A stretch of 64,000 nucleotides of DNA, from contig NZ_NSGF01000001.1 of the NCBI RefSeq assembly GCF_002294995.1, positions 620,001 to 684,000 on the forward strand, read 5' to 3'. Numbering within the stretch: position 1 is the first letter of the stretch; the number at the start of each line of letters is the position of its first letter. Under the pieces are notes generated by a model that worked only from the letters and a program-made list of their open reading frames with translations, had not been told where the DNA came from and did no database searches. Position numbers and translations under genes: made by a program. Shown here piece by piece: positions 1-8,235 of this stretch. Origin of the DNA: Mesorhizobium sp. WSM3860 (lineage in GTDB: Bacteria > Pseudomonadota > Alphaproteobacteria > Rhizobiales > Rhizobiaceae).

Positions 1-45
1 GGAGAACGCGCGCGACACGCGGCGCGGTGGCTTGCGGCGCGCCGG

Positions 46-1069
46 ATGATCTTCTCGCGGGGCGGATTCCGGCGGACGGCTGTTGTTTGCGCGCTGGTCT
101 GTTCGGCCGCCTCTCCGGTCTTCTCCGAGGGAGGCGCTGCGGTCGAGACGATCGAAGTTTCAGCGCGGCCGATCACCGAGTTCCATATCGGCCGCGACCG
201 GAAACAGTTCGGGCCGCTCGAGTTCGTCGGCGGGCTGGAGATGACCTCGCCGTCGCGCGATTTCGGCGCGCTGTCGGCTTTCCGCTTCCTCAAATCAGGC
301 AGCGATTTCATCGGTGTCGCCGATACCGGCTTCTGGTTCTTCGGCACCATCACGCACGATGCCGACAAGCGCCCCTTGGGCGTGTCGAATTTCCGCATGC
401 AGCAGATGGTCGATGCCTCGGGCCAGCCGATCGAGAAGAAATGGGAGGTCGACGCCGAAGGCCTCGCGGTCAAGGACGGCATCGCCACCGTCGGTTTCGA
501 GCGCGACCAGCGCGTCGTACAGTTCAAGGTCGAGCCGGACAATATGAAGGCGCCGTTCAAGACGCTCGACTATCTGGTCCCGGCCCGGGAGCTGCGCCAG
601 AACCGTGGCTTCGAGACGGTCACGCACGCCAATCCCTACGGCCAGCACGAGGGCGGCCTGGTCGTGGTGTCGGAAAAGAGCCTCGACAAGGCCGGCAACA
701 TCTATGCGGCCATCATCGAGGGCACCGAGGAAGGGCGTCTTCACCGTCAAGCGCAACGGCAGTTTCGACATCACCGACGGCGCCTTCCTGCCCGATGGCG
801 ACCTGCTTCTGCTCGAACGCAGCTTCTCGATGGCGCGCGGGGTGAAGATGCGGCTGAGGCGTATCTATGGCGAGAGCATCGAGAGGGGCGCCGTCGCCGA
901 CGGCCCGGTGCTGATCGAAGCCGATATGGGCTACCAGATCGACAATATGGAAGGGCTCGACGTATGGACCCGCGACGACGGCGCGCTGATGGTGTCGCTG
1001 GTGTCGGACGACAACCAATCGATCCTGCAGCGGAACCTCTACCTGGAATTCATCCTGCACCAGGACTGA
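46..1069 (+). pseudogene. Phytase-like esterase gene, interrupted by a frameshift
   Basis: The first part (frame 1, ATG at 46) begins with a signal peptide of about 27 residues and continues as a beta-propeller-like secreted protein resembling the 'esterase-like activity of phytase' family (PF13449), with typical stretches such as FVGGLEM near the N-terminus and DAEGLAV mid-protein. From about base 728 the matching sequence moves to frame 2 (KGVFTVKRNG... to ..YLEFILHQD) and ends at the TGA at 1067-1069. Removing one G from the run at 728-732 restores a single reading frame reading GTEKGVFTV, so the lesion is one extra base. It is either a recent pseudogene or an assembly or sequencing error. 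The family assignment is from memory of the fold, not a search. The predicted product would be periplasmic and about 340 residues. Confidence 0.75.
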
Positions 1070-1086
1070 GCGGTGTTTGGTTTTGT

Positions 1087-1130
1087 CCAATTCGGGACGG
1101 AAAAACCGCTGCGTATTTTCCCGAAATTGC
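1087..1130. repeat. Intergenic palindrome, AATTCGGGA/CCCGAAATT arms
   Basis: An imperfect inverted repeat lies between two convergent genes. Its arms (CAATTCGGGACGGAAAA and TTTTCCCGAAATTG) surround the core CCGCTGCGTA. It closely matches two further copies at 55591-55633 and 55649-55692, which marks it as a dispersed element. It could also act as a bidirectional terminator, but this is not shown by the sequence. Confidence 0.7.
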
Positions 1131-1135
1131 CCACC

Positions 1136-2914
1136 TCAGCGGACTTTATAGATCTCGACCGGCTTGCTCGCCGTCGCGCTGTCCAGTTCCAGCCAAGCGG
1201 GAACGTCCCGCTTCAGCAGCCGCGCGGCCAAGCCCGTGGGAGCTTGGGCGGCGAGGGAAAGCTCTTCCGAATTGCCGCGGCATATGGCGACCAGCCCGAC
1301 ATGTTCGCGCTCGATGATGGCGCGGGCGGCATCCGAGGTTCCCATGAAGGCGTCGAGCATGGCGAGATTGCCGCCGACATTGCGATGATACGGGCCGGCC
1401 AACGCCCTATGGCCGGTAAACATCAAGATGGCGGCGCCGAGATTGGAGGACGCGAGCACCGTCGTTGCCGGCATGCCGGCCAGGTCGCTGAAGTCTGAGG
1501 CCTTGCCGCAGGTCAGTGCATGATCGGCATCGGAATTGATCGCTGTGGGTGCCTTTTGAACCGCGGACTGCGCGGCGACGGCGACGCCGGCCCAGGTCGC
1601 GTTGAGCGACACCAGCCATGCCGCCGCGATGCGGGTGGAGACGCGCCACGACTGCGCGGCGCTTGCCTGCAGGCGAACCCCGGCGATCCAGGTCGAGAGC
1701 GGCAGCACCGCGAAGGCAACCGAGAAGGTCGAGCCGCGGACCTGCCAGAGACTGACGATGAAAGCGACGATCAGCAGCACGGCGGTAAGGGCTTCCTCGC
1801 GGCGCAGGCGGCGGCTGCGCAGCTGAAGGCCAATCAACAGGATTGCGATGAAGGGCGTCACATAGCGCGCCGCCATCAGCTTCGGCTCGTTGACGGCCAC
1901 GCTGAGGAAGGGCTGCGCCTCGACGACGTCGTTCAGCCAATAGGTGCGAATGCGCTCATCCATGCCGGCATAGGGCGAGGCCAGGCATTGCGGGAAGAAC
2001 AGGAGCGCCACGGCGGCAATTGCAACGGCCAACGCGGACATTGAGAGGAACCGCCTCTTAGCCGTGGACTGTCCGGATAGGCCGGAAATCACGGCGAGGC
2101 CGAAGCCTGACAGCGCCGCGATGACGACCTGGAAAGCCGAGAAGGCGTCGCACTGGGCCACGCCCCAGGCCGACGGCGGTATGGTGGCAACGAGAACCAC
2201 CAAGGCTATCGCGGCAAAGCCGATGCCGAAGCCGCGCGCGGTCTGGCGCTCCCTTTCATCGAAGATGAAGAGCACGGCGGCGCAGGCGCCTAGTGCGGCC
2301 ACATAAGGCGCCGTCTCCATGCCGACGGCAAGGGTGAGGCCTGCGCACAGGCCGGACAGAAGGGCGGCTGACCGCCGAAAGGGGGCCTCCGTCATGAGCC
2401 AGAGACTGGCTGCCGTGAGCAGGAGCTGGACGTTGTGGTGGTCGAGCGCGCCAGGTTGGAAAATGCCGAGAAAGAACAGCGCCGCAGTGGACAGGACCAG
2501 CGCAGGCATCCCCACGTCCGTACCGGCGAAACGCCGGGAGGCGCGCAGGATGACGAATATGGTGAGTCCATAAAGGGAAAGCGGCCAGATGATCTGCGCT
2601 GCCCTTTCAGCGGCAGCCGTGCTGGCGCCCAGCGCATGGAAGGTGAAGATGATCAGCGCGATCGGGGTGTCGACCAGCCGCGACCAGTGCATGACGAAGC
2701 CGCCGGTCAGGCCCATCCTATACTGATGAAGATCGAACCAGCCCTGTCCAGCCAAGAGGTCGCGAACTTCGACCAGCCTCAGCATGCTGTCATTGTCGGC
2801 GCCAAGGTCCGCGATCGTCGGGAAGCCGGAGATCGCATTGATCGCCAGCACGAGCAGCGTCGCGCAGAGCGCAAGCAGAAGGTCATGTTTCCAACCGGTG
2901 CCCTGGATGGTCAT
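1136..2914 (-). CDS. Polytopic membrane protein, GT-C/oligosaccharyltransferase-like
   Basis: This 592-residue protein has a short cytoplasmic N-terminus, a first membrane segment at about residues 10-30, and then an acidic first loop (GADNDSMLRLVEVRDL, about 38-53) followed by an MHWSRLVD motif at about 75-82. An acidic pair in the first outer loop of a protein with roughly a dozen membrane segments is the pattern of GT-C glycosyltransferases such as STT3 and of related rhizobial proteins of unknown substrate. The C-terminal 150 residues are more soluble and may be periplasmic. The frame stays open upstream, but ATG 2914 has an AGGA about 13 bases before it and begins just before the first membrane segment. 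The sugar or lipid substrate cannot be read from the sequence. Confidence 0.7.
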   Translation of the reverse strand: MTIQGTGWKHDLLLALCATLLVLAINAISGFPTIADLGADNDSMLRLVEVRDLLAGQGWFDLHQYRMGLTGGFVMHWSRLVDTPIALIIFTFHALGASTAAAERAAQIIWPLSLYGLTIFVILRASRRFAGTDVGMPALVLSTAALFFLGIFQPGALDHHNVQLLLTAASLWLMTEAPFRRSAALLSGLCAGLTLAVGMETAPYVAALGACAAVLFIFDERERQTARGFGIGFAAIALVVLVATIPPSAWGVAQCDAFSAFQVVIAALSGFGLAVISGLSGQSTAKRRFLSMSALAVAIAAVALLFFPQCLASPYAGMDERIRTYWLNDVVEAQPFLSVAVNEPKLMAARYVTPFIAILLIGLQLRSRRLRREEALTAVLLIVAFIVSLWQVRGSTFSVAFAVLPLSTWIAGVRLQASAAQSWRVSTRIAAAWLVSLNATWAGVAVAAQSAVQKAPTAINSDADHALTCGKASDFSDLAGMPATTVLASSNLGAAILMFTGHRALAGPYHRNVGGNLAMLDAFMGTSDAARAIIEREHVGLVAICRGNSEELSLAAQAPTGLAARLLKRDVPAWLELDSATASKPVEIYKVR

Positions 2915-3000
2915 GCTGATGGCAATGTCCTGGATCGTTTTCGCGATCCTGCACCAATGACCGTAACAAAGCGTAAAGCCGCGAAAGGCGGCTCCAAGGG

Positions 3001-3678
3001 TCAGGCGATGGCCGGCTGGCTCCAGCGGGCGGCAAGCAGCCGGTAGGGGATCAGCGCCACCACCGCGATAATCAGCTTGACCGAGAGATCGCCCAGCGCC
3101 CAGGACACCCAGCGCATGGTTTCGACAGGCAGCACGCCCATCAGCGGTGCCGTCTCCAGCGCGAAGCCGTCGTTCGGCCCGACAAAGGCGAAGGCGGCGG
3201 AGAAGGCGACGCCGAAGAACACCACCGTGTCGAAGACAGAGCCGACCAGCGTGCCGACGATCGGCGCGCGCCACCAGCTTTGCCGGCGCAGACGGTTGAA
3301 CACGGTTACGTCGAGCAGCTGCGCGGCGAGGAAAGCGGCGCCGGACGCGGCCGCGATCCGCACCAGCCGGTCAGCGGCGGTCTCGAACGCGATCAGACCG
3401 TGGCGGAACAGGAGGGGCGGAACGAGGATCGAGCAGATGACCGCCGTCATGAAGCCGACGAAGACCACCTTGCGCGCCACCGCCGGGCCGTAGCGGCGAT
3501 TGGCAAGGTCGGTGACCAGGAAGGAGAAAGGATAGGTGAAGGCGCCCCAGGTGAGCAGGTCGGCCAGCGACAGGCCGCCGATCTGGCCCTGCATCGGGAA
3601 CTGGACAAGGATGTTGGATGCGACGACGACAAGCGCCATGGCGGCCACGAACGGCAGGTATCGTGAAACGAAGTTCAT
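3001..3678 (-). CDS. yhhQ: Queuosine precursor transporter (YhhQ/VUT family)
   Basis: A 225-residue inner-membrane protein with about six membrane segments, matching the YhhQ (COG1738, PF02592) family that imports queuosine precursors such as preQ0 and preQ1. Family-like stretches include LTWGAFTYPFSFLVTDLANRRYG (about 42-64), LLDVTVFNRLR near residue 120 and GSVFDTVVFF near 146. The ATG at 3678 is preceded by AGGA and a seven-base spacer of T and A, and that ribosome site forms part of a probable preQ1-I riboswitch, which supports the substrate assignment. It lies downstream of rpmB on the same strand. A second queuosine-related gene, gluQ, is present about 59 kb away. Confidence 0.9.
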   Translation of the reverse strand: MNFVSRYLPFVAAMALVVVASNILVQFPMQGQIGGLSLADLLTWGAFTYPFSFLVTDLANRRYGPAVARKVVFVGFMTAVICSILVPPLLFRHGLIAFETAADRLVRIAAASGAAFLAAQLLDVTVFNRLRRQSWWRAPIVGTLVGSVFDTVVFFGVAFSAAFAFVGPNDGFALETAPLMGVLPVETMRWVSWALGDLSVKLIIAVVALIPYRLLAARWSQPAIA

Positions 3679-3706
3679 TTTTTTATCCTGGGTAATGGAA
3701 CCAGCT
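3676..3706 (-). promoter_or_regulatory. Candidate preQ1-I riboswitch overlapping the yhhQ start codon
   Basis: Read on the minus strand, the leader has CTGG, then the loop TTCCATTA, a lone C, CCAG, then GATAAAAAA and ATG. This is the preQ1-I plan: P1 (CTGG/CCAG), a short loop beginning U-U-C, the C before the P1 3' strand that pairs with preQ1, an A-rich tail of about nine bases, and a three-base pseudoknot P2 formed by loop CAU with the tail. Here the P2 tail partner is the AUG start codon, and the SD sequence AGGA overlaps the end of P1. Ligand binding would therefore be expected to block translation. P1 is only four pairs, one shorter than the classic examples, so ligand binding needs testing. 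Confidence 0.72.
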
Positions 3707-3732
3707 GAGCGTCATGACGGCGCTCACTGTCC

Positions 3733-3757
3733 GAGCACCAGTTTGGAGCCGGTGCTC
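3733..3757 (-). other. Stable hairpin downstream of rpmB
   Basis: A perfect seven-pair stem, GAGCACC/GGTGCTC with an eleven-base loop, begins 33 bases after the rpmB stop. No T-run follows it on the minus strand, so it is not a standard intrinsic terminator. It may protect the rpmB mRNA 3' end or pause transcription before the riboswitch. Confidence 0.5.
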
Positions 3758-3789
3758 GAAGGCGGTCGTCCCCCGCCTGAAAGGGTGCT

Positions 3790-4086
3790 TTAGGCGGCCG
3801 ACTGCTCGGCGAGCTTCTTCGCGATCTGCTTCTTCAGCAGGCGAGCGCGCTGCGACAGCTCCTTGGCGTCGGCCTTGGCCAGGAATGCGTCGAGGCCGCC
3901 GCGATGCTCGACCGAACGCAGCGCGTTGGCCGAAATGCGCAGGCGAACGTTCTGGTTCAGCACTTCGGAAATCAGCGTCACATTGACCAGGTTCGGCAGG
4001 AAGCGACGCTTGGTCTTGTTGTTGGCATGGCTCACATTGTGGCCGGTCTGGACTGCCTTGGCAGTGAGCTCGCAGGTGCGGGACAT
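3790..4086 (-). CDS. rpmB: 50S ribosomal protein L28
   Basis: A 98-residue basic protein with the L28 pattern: [10 protein letters not shown] at the N-terminus, the [19 protein letters not shown] segment at about 15-33, and [19 protein letters not shown] in the second half. It is a structural component of the large ribosomal subunit and binds 23S rRNA. The C-terminal tail is lysine- and alanine-rich, as usual in Rhizobiales. The ATG at 4086 is the only sensible start. The gene stands alone upstream of yhhQ, and the 253 bases between it and the divergent DUF3108 gene hold both promoters, though I see no clear motif there. Confidence 0.97.
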   Translation of the reverse strand: MSRTCELTAKAVQTGHNVSHANNKTKRRFLPNLVNVTLISEVLNQNVRLRISANALRSVEHRGGLDAFLAKADAKELSQRARLLKKQIAKKLAEQSAA

Positions 4087-4339
4087 CTTGTCTAACCTTC
4101 AGTTCTAAACCTGCCAAACCATTCTGCCCGCGCCAGGCGGCGCGCGGTCTCGGTCAGGCGGCCTTTGGAAAAGTTGGCGTTCCTTAGTTGCATTTCGTCA
4201 CTACGTCAAGCTCCGGCACCTACGCGGCGGCCAAGCTCGCTCCATATAAAGGCCGGAATTCGTCGTATAAGCCCTTCGCGAAGGGATTGCCAGGCTGGAA
4301 CCGTTGCGTTTCCGCCAGTTTCAAGGACCTGCCGCCGCC

Positions 4340-5131
4340 ATGCTTCGCCCATCCCATGCCCTTGCCGCGCTGCTCGCCGTCGCTGTGCCTACGACCGGCT
4401 TCGCCGCTGCCTCGCCGCAGTCCTTCAAGGGTGAGTATACCGTGTCGTTCCTGGGCCTTTCGGTCGCCAGGGCGACGTTTTCGAGCCGTTACGACGGCGA
4501 CACCTATGCGATCAACGGCACCGTCTCGGCCGCCGGCATCGCCAAGCTGTTCGACGATACGAAAGGCACGATCTCGTCGAAGGGTACGATTTCGGGCCAG
4601 CAGATGCGGCCGCGGGCCTTCCGGGCCGACTATACTTCCGGCAAAAAGGCATCGGTGGTCGACATACGCTTCGCCGATGGCGACGTCTCCTCGACGAAGG
4701 TCGTTCCGGAGCCCGGCAAGCGCGATCCCAAGAATTGGGTGCCGGTCGGCTCCGGCGACCTGAAATCGGTGGTCGACCCGATGGCGGCGACCGTCGTCCA
4801 TGCCGACAGCCTGGACAAGGTCTGCGGGCGGACCGTCAAATTCTACGATGGCGAGATGCGCGCCAACCTGTCGCTGACCTATGCCTCGAAAGGCTCGATC
4901 TCGGTGCCGGGCTACAAGGGCGACACCGTCACCTGCAAGATGGGCTTCGAGCCGGTGGCGGGCTATCGCAAGGGCCGCAAGGCGCTGGACTTCCTGAAGA
5001 ACAAAAGCCGCATGATGGTGACATTTGCACCCGTCGGCCAATCCGGCGTATATGCGCCGATCCGCGCCACGGTCGGGACCCAGATCGGCCCGTTGACCAT
5101 CAGCGCAAGACGGTTCGAAGCAGCCGAATAA
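4340..5131 (+). CDS. DUF3108 domain-containing periplasmic protein
   Basis: A 263-residue protein with a signal peptide (about residues 1-20, ending near GFAAAS) followed by a beta-rich domain typical of DUF3108 (PF11306): FKGEYTVSFLGLSVARATF near the N-terminus and a C-terminal YAPIRATVGTQIGPLTI stretch. DUF3108 proteins are envelope proteins without an agreed function. I chose ATG 4340, with AAGGA about 12 bases upstream, over a TTG at 4304 because it places the signal peptide at the very N-terminus. Two cysteines (near residues 155 and 190) could form a disulfide in the periplasm. It is divergent from rpmB, and conservation next to rpmB is, to my knowledge, common in rhizobia. Confidence 0.88.
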   Translation: MLRPSHALAALLAVAVPTTGFAAASPQSFKGEYTVSFLGLSVARATFSSRYDGDTYAINGTVSAAGIAKLFDDTKGTISSKGTISGQQMRPRAFRADYTSGKKASVVDIRFADGDVSSTKVVPEPGKRDPKNWVPVGSGDLKSVVDPMAATVVHADSLDKVCGRTVKFYDGEMRANLSLTYASKGSISVPGYKGDTVTCKMGFEPVAGYRKGRKALDFLKNKSRMMVTFAPVGQSGVYAPIRATVGTQIGPLTISARRFEAAE

Positions 5132-5164
5132 GTTGGGCGCCACCGCGCGCCGCCGGGGATAGGC

Positions 5165-5374
5165 ATGGGGCGCGCAACACTGATCGACATCCAGGTGCTG
5201 GGGGCGGCAAGCTGTGCCGCGCCGCTTTTGTCGACACTGGTGCTGATCGCGGCGGGCGTTGCCGAGCCGTCGCTGCGCATCGTCACGGCCTGCGTGCTCA
5301 TCACCGGCGGAGCGGCGCTCGCCGCGAAGTCGCTCTTGCTGCGCAAGGCGACGACCGGCGGAGCGCGCGCATGA
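5165..5374 (+). CDS. Small membrane protein coupled to the YhhN-like gene
   Basis: A 69-residue protein with two predicted membrane segments, about residues 14-33 and 37-56, and a short basic tail. I do not recognise a family. Its TGA stop (5372-5374) lies inside the ATGATG that starts the next gene, which is typical of translational coupling and supports it being a real gene. The ATG at 5165 follows a GGGGATAGGC sequence that can serve as a ribosome site. Since it is made with a lysoplasmalogenase-like membrane protein, it may be a partner or assembly factor, but that is inference only. Confidence 0.65.
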   Translation: MGRATLIDIQVLGAASCAAPLLSTLVLIAAGVAEPSLRIVTACVLITGGAALAAKSLLLRKATTGGARA

Positions 5375-6042
5375 TGCCGTTTCCGGGCGGCATCGACGCC
5401 AATCCGAATGCGACGCTTTTGTTCTCGATCGCCGCCGCCGCGATCTATGTTTTTGCGCTCGAGCTGTCGCCGCGCCTCGCGCGTTCCGCCGCGAAGACGC
5501 TGGCCGTCGCCTTGCTGGCGGCGCTCGCCGTCATGCAGGGCGGTCCGCCGCTGCTCGTCGCAGCGTTGGCGCTCAGCGCCGCCGGCGACGCGTTCCTCTC
5601 GCAAGACGGTGAAAAGGCCTTCCTTGGCGGGCTGGCGAGCTTTCTTGCTGCGCATGTCGCCTATGTCGCCTTGTTGCTGAACGCCGGTGGCGGAATCGGT
5701 CTTCTCACCGCCGAGTCCTGGCGCGGCGCCATTGCGCTGGCGCTGGCGGTTTTCGTTATCGTGATGGTCGGCGCCCTCTGGCGGCGCGTCGGACCTGCCC
5801 TGCGCGTTCCGGTCGCCGTCTATGCCGGGGCGATCCTCGCCATGGGTGTTTCGGCGCTTACGACCTTCCTTCCCTGGGTCATCGCCGGAGCCGTGCTTTT
5901 CATCATATCGGACGGGCTGTTGGCGGCAGAGCGTTTCCCGCTGGCCGCGATCTCGCCGCATCGCCTCTGGATGCGCTACGCGGTCTGGGTGCTCTATTAT
6001 ACAGCCCAGCTGGGCATCACGCTTGGTTTCCTGCTGGCTTAG
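5371..6042 (+). CDS. Lysoplasmalogenase-like membrane protein (YhhN family)
   Basis: A 223-residue, very hydrophobic protein with about eight membrane segments, matching the YhhN/TMEM86 family (PF07947). Visible family features are the GDAFLSQ segment (about residues 76-82), the AHVAYVALLL helix and the SDGLLAAERF motif (about 184-193). These proteins are related to enzymes that split the vinyl-ether bond of lysoplasmalogens; the bacterial substrate is uncertain. Two adjacent ATG codons (5371 and 5374) can start translation. The gene overlaps the upstream 69-residue ORF by four bases and runs convergently into the cupin gene, with which it shares four bases. Confidence 0.85.
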   Translation: MMPFPGGIDANPNATLLFSIAAAAIYVFALELSPRLARSAAKTLAVALLAALAVMQGGPPLLVAALALSAAGDAFLSQDGEKAFLGGLASFLAAHVAYVALLLNAGGGIGLLTAESWRGAIALALAVFVIVMVGALWRRVGPALRVPVAVYAGAILAMGVSALTTFLPWVIAGAVLFIISDGLLAAERFPLAAISPHRLWMRYAVWVLYYTAQLGITLGFLLA

Positions 6043-6470
6043 GCTGTTTTCGGCTGCCAGCCCGGCTCGGCCAGCTCGAAGGCGGCGAAATCGAAGCCCG
6101 GTGCCACCGTGCAGCCGACCAGCGTCCATTCGCCGAGGCTGCGCGCCGACTGCCAACAGCCGGCCGGGACCACGATCTGCGGCCGCTCGCCGGCGGCGAG
6201 TGCCGCGCCCAATAGATGTTCGACGACGGTGCCGGAGCCTTCCTCATGCATGGCGAGCGCCAGCGGCGCGCCGGCATAGAAATGCCAGACCTCCGCCGCG
6301 TCCTTGACCCGGTGCCAGGCCGAATGCTGGCCATGCTCCAGAAGGAAATAGATCGCGGTCGAATGGCCGCGCGTGCCAGCCTCCGCGTCGCGAAACGTCT
6401 CGGCATACCAGCCGCCCTCAGGGTGCGGCTCGAGGCCGAGCGTGGCGATGATTTCGGCGGCGCTGGTCAC
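6039..6470 (-). CDS. Cupin-domain protein (DUF985/Cupin_5 family)
   Basis: A 143-residue single-domain cupin. The sequence has the DUF985 order: LGLEPHPEGGWYAETFRD near the N-terminus, TAIYFLLEHGQHSAWHRVKDAAEVWHF in the middle, the VVPAGCWQSAR strand, and GCTVAPGFDFAAFELA near the C-terminus. The conserved histidines and glutamate could bind a metal. The function of the family is not settled; sugar epimerase-like folds are related. Translation starts at a GTG (6470), nine bases after the gloB stop, so it is probably co-transcribed with gloB. Its 3' end overlaps the convergent YhhN gene by four bases. Confidence 0.88.
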   Translation of the reverse strand: MTSAAEIIATLGLEPHPEGGWYAETFRDAEAGTRGHSTAIYFLLEHGQHSAWHRVKDAAEVWHFYAGAPLALAMHEEGSGTVVEHLLGAALAAGERPQIVVPAGCWQSARSLGEWTLVGCTVAPGFDFAAFELAEPGWQPKTA

Positions 6471-6478
6471 AGGAGCGC

Positions 6479-7246
6479 TCAGAAATTATCCTTGCGCTTG
6501 CGGATTTCGGCGAACACGTCCGTATCGCTCGCCCTCTCCATGCCGAGATGCCTGCGGATCGCCGGGTCATGCGAGCGCAGGAACGGATTGGTCGACAGTT
6601 CCTCGCCGATCGTCGTCGGCAGCGTCGGCTTGTTGTCGGCGCGCAGCTTCTCGATCCTGGCGGCGCGCTCCTTCAAAGCTGAATTGCTGGGGTCGACGGT
6701 CAGCGCGAAACGCGCGTTGGCCAATGTGTATTCGTGGCCGCAATAGATGACGGTCTCGGCCGGAAGGGCGGCAAGCTTCTTCAGCGATTCGTGCATCACC
6801 GGCGGCTTGCATTCGAAGAGCCGGCCGCAGCCCAGGGCAAACAGGGTGTCGGCGGTGAAGGCCACCTTCGAGGCCGGCAAATGGTAAGAGACATGGCCGG
6901 CGGTATGGCCAGGCGTCTCGATGACCTCGATCTCTTCCTCGCCGAGGCGGATGACGGAACCTTGGCTGACCGTCTCGTCGATGCCGGGGATCTTCGCCTT
7001 TTCCGCCTCGGGTCCGACGATGGTGAGCTTGAAGCGCTCCTTCAGGGACAGATTGGCCTCGACATGGTCGCCATGATGATGCGTGGTCAGGATCATCGTC
7101 GGGGTCCAGCCGGTGCGCTTGATCGCGGCCAGGATCGGCGCTTCTTCCGGGGCGTCGATGATCGCCGTCTGCCCGCTTCTGGGGTCATGCACCAGCACGC
7201 CGAAATTGTCGGTGCGGCACATGAACTGTTCGATTTCGACCGGCAT
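6479..7246 (-). CDS. gloB: Hydroxyacylglutathione hydrolase (glyoxalase II)
   Basis: A 255-residue metallo-beta-lactamase-fold enzyme that hydrolyses S-lactoylglutathione to glutathione and lactate, the second step of methylglyoxal detoxification in the cytoplasm. The metal-binding THHHGDH motif is at about residues 55-61, GHTAGH at about 110-115, DTLF near 133 and the second-half CGHEYTLANARFA helix near 169. The C-terminal glutathione-binding domain ends with the usual NPFLR and arginine/lysine-rich tail. ATG 7246 follows GGAGAG with a seven-base spacer; the longer open frame upstream is a composition artefact. It heads a two-gene operon with the cupin gene and diverges from a methyltransferase gene, a pairing that is common in rhizobia. 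Confidence 0.95.
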   Translation of the reverse strand: MPVEIEQFMCRTDNFGVLVHDPRSGQTAIIDAPEEAPILAAIKRTGWTPTMILTTHHHGDHVEANLSLKERFKLTIVGPEAEKAKIPGIDETVSQGSVIRLGEEEIEVIETPGHTAGHVSYHLPASKVAFTADTLFALGCGRLFECKPPVMHESLKKLAALPAETVIYCGHEYTLANARFALTVDPSNSALKERAARIEKLRADNKPTLPTTIGEELSTNPFLRSHDPAIRRHLGMERASDTDVFAEIRKRKDNF

Positions 7247-7345
7247 CTCGTCGCTCTCCGTTATGGCCGCAGACATAGGGCGCCCGGCCGCCGCTGTCAT
7301 CCGCCTTTGTTGAACTCGCCGGATATCGCGGTTACCGTCCGGCGC

Positions 7346-8128
7346 ATGCATTCCGATATCGTCGATCTCCGGTCCTTCTATTCGACCACGCTCGGGCGCC
7401 TCGCCGAGCGCGCGATCACCATGTCGCTGTCGTCGATATGGGCGACCGTTCCGAACGAACGCCTGGTCGGCCTCGGCTACACGCTGCCGTGGCTGGAGCG
7501 GTTCGGGGCCGATGCCGAGCGCGTCTTTGCTTTCATGCCGGCGACGCAAGGGGCGGTGGTCTGGCCGGCGACGGGACCGACGGCGACGGCGCTGGTCTTC
7601 GACGAGGAGCTGCCGCTGGTCGATTCCTGCATCGACCGCATGCTGCTCGTCCACTCGCTCGAACATGTCGAAAATCCGCGCGAGACGCTGAACGAGATCT
7701 GGCGCGTGCTGTCGCCGGCGGGCAGGGTCGTCATCGTCGTGCCCAACCGGCGCGGCGTCTGGGCGCGTTTCGAGCACACACCCTTCGGCAACGGCCGGCC
7801 GTTCTCGCGCGGCCAGCTCACCGAATTGCTGCGCGAGGCCAATTTCACGCCGGCCGCATGGTCGGACGCGCTGTTCTTCCCGCCATCGCCGCGGCGCTCC
7901 ATGATGCAGTTCCACAACGTGCTGGAGCGCGCCGGCCGGCGGCTCTGGCCGATCTTTTCCGGGGTCATCGTCGTCGAAGCGCAGAAGCGGCTCTACCAGG
8001 GCGTGCCTGTCGCGCAGCGCGCCTCGCGCCGCGTCTTCGTGCCGGTGTTCTCGCCACAGGGCGCAACGACGCTCGGGCGCCGGGCCGCCGGCCCAGTGCC
8101 GCCGGGCAGGCGGATGACGCGTTCGTGA
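7346..8128 (+). CDS. Class I SAM-dependent methyltransferase
   Basis: A 260-residue protein with a Methyltransf_11-like core. The N-terminus (VDLRSFYSTTLG) is typical of the rhizobial group found opposite gloB. The motif LLVHSLEHVENPRETLNEIWRVL (about 99-121) and the following GRVVIVVPNRRGVWARFEHTPFG are motif-II/III regions of this fold, but the usual glycine-rich motif I is replaced by a weak GLGYTLPWLERFG stretch, so SAM binding may differ. The substrate is unknown. The C-terminal 40 residues are rich in arginine and proline and look disordered. It diverges from gloB across a 99-base spacer that probably holds both promoters. Confidence 0.85.
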   Translation: MHSDIVDLRSFYSTTLGRLAERAITMSLSSIWATVPNERLVGLGYTLPWLERFGADAERVFAFMPATQGAVVWPATGPTATALVFDEELPLVDSCIDRMLLVHSLEHVENPRETLNEIWRVLSPAGRVVIVVPNRRGVWARFEHTPFGNGRPFSRGQLTELLREANFTPAAWSDALFFPPSPRRSMMQFHNVLERAGRRLWPIFSGVIVVEAQKRLYQGVPVAQRASRRVFVPVFSPQGATTLGRRAAGPVPPGRRMTRS

Positions 8129-8235
8129 TCGGGGCCAAGCCTTGCGTCGCATGGCGATCGTCACCCTATCTCAGGGGCGGGTTCGGAGTGCGGCATCGAC
8201 GCCGACGACCGTTCCCGACAGCAGGGATCTCGCAT

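Noticed and set aside
4963..6156. 397-residue minus-strand frame over the DUF3108/YhhN region
   Set aside because: It is an artefact of GC-rich antisense sequence, overlapping three supported genes.
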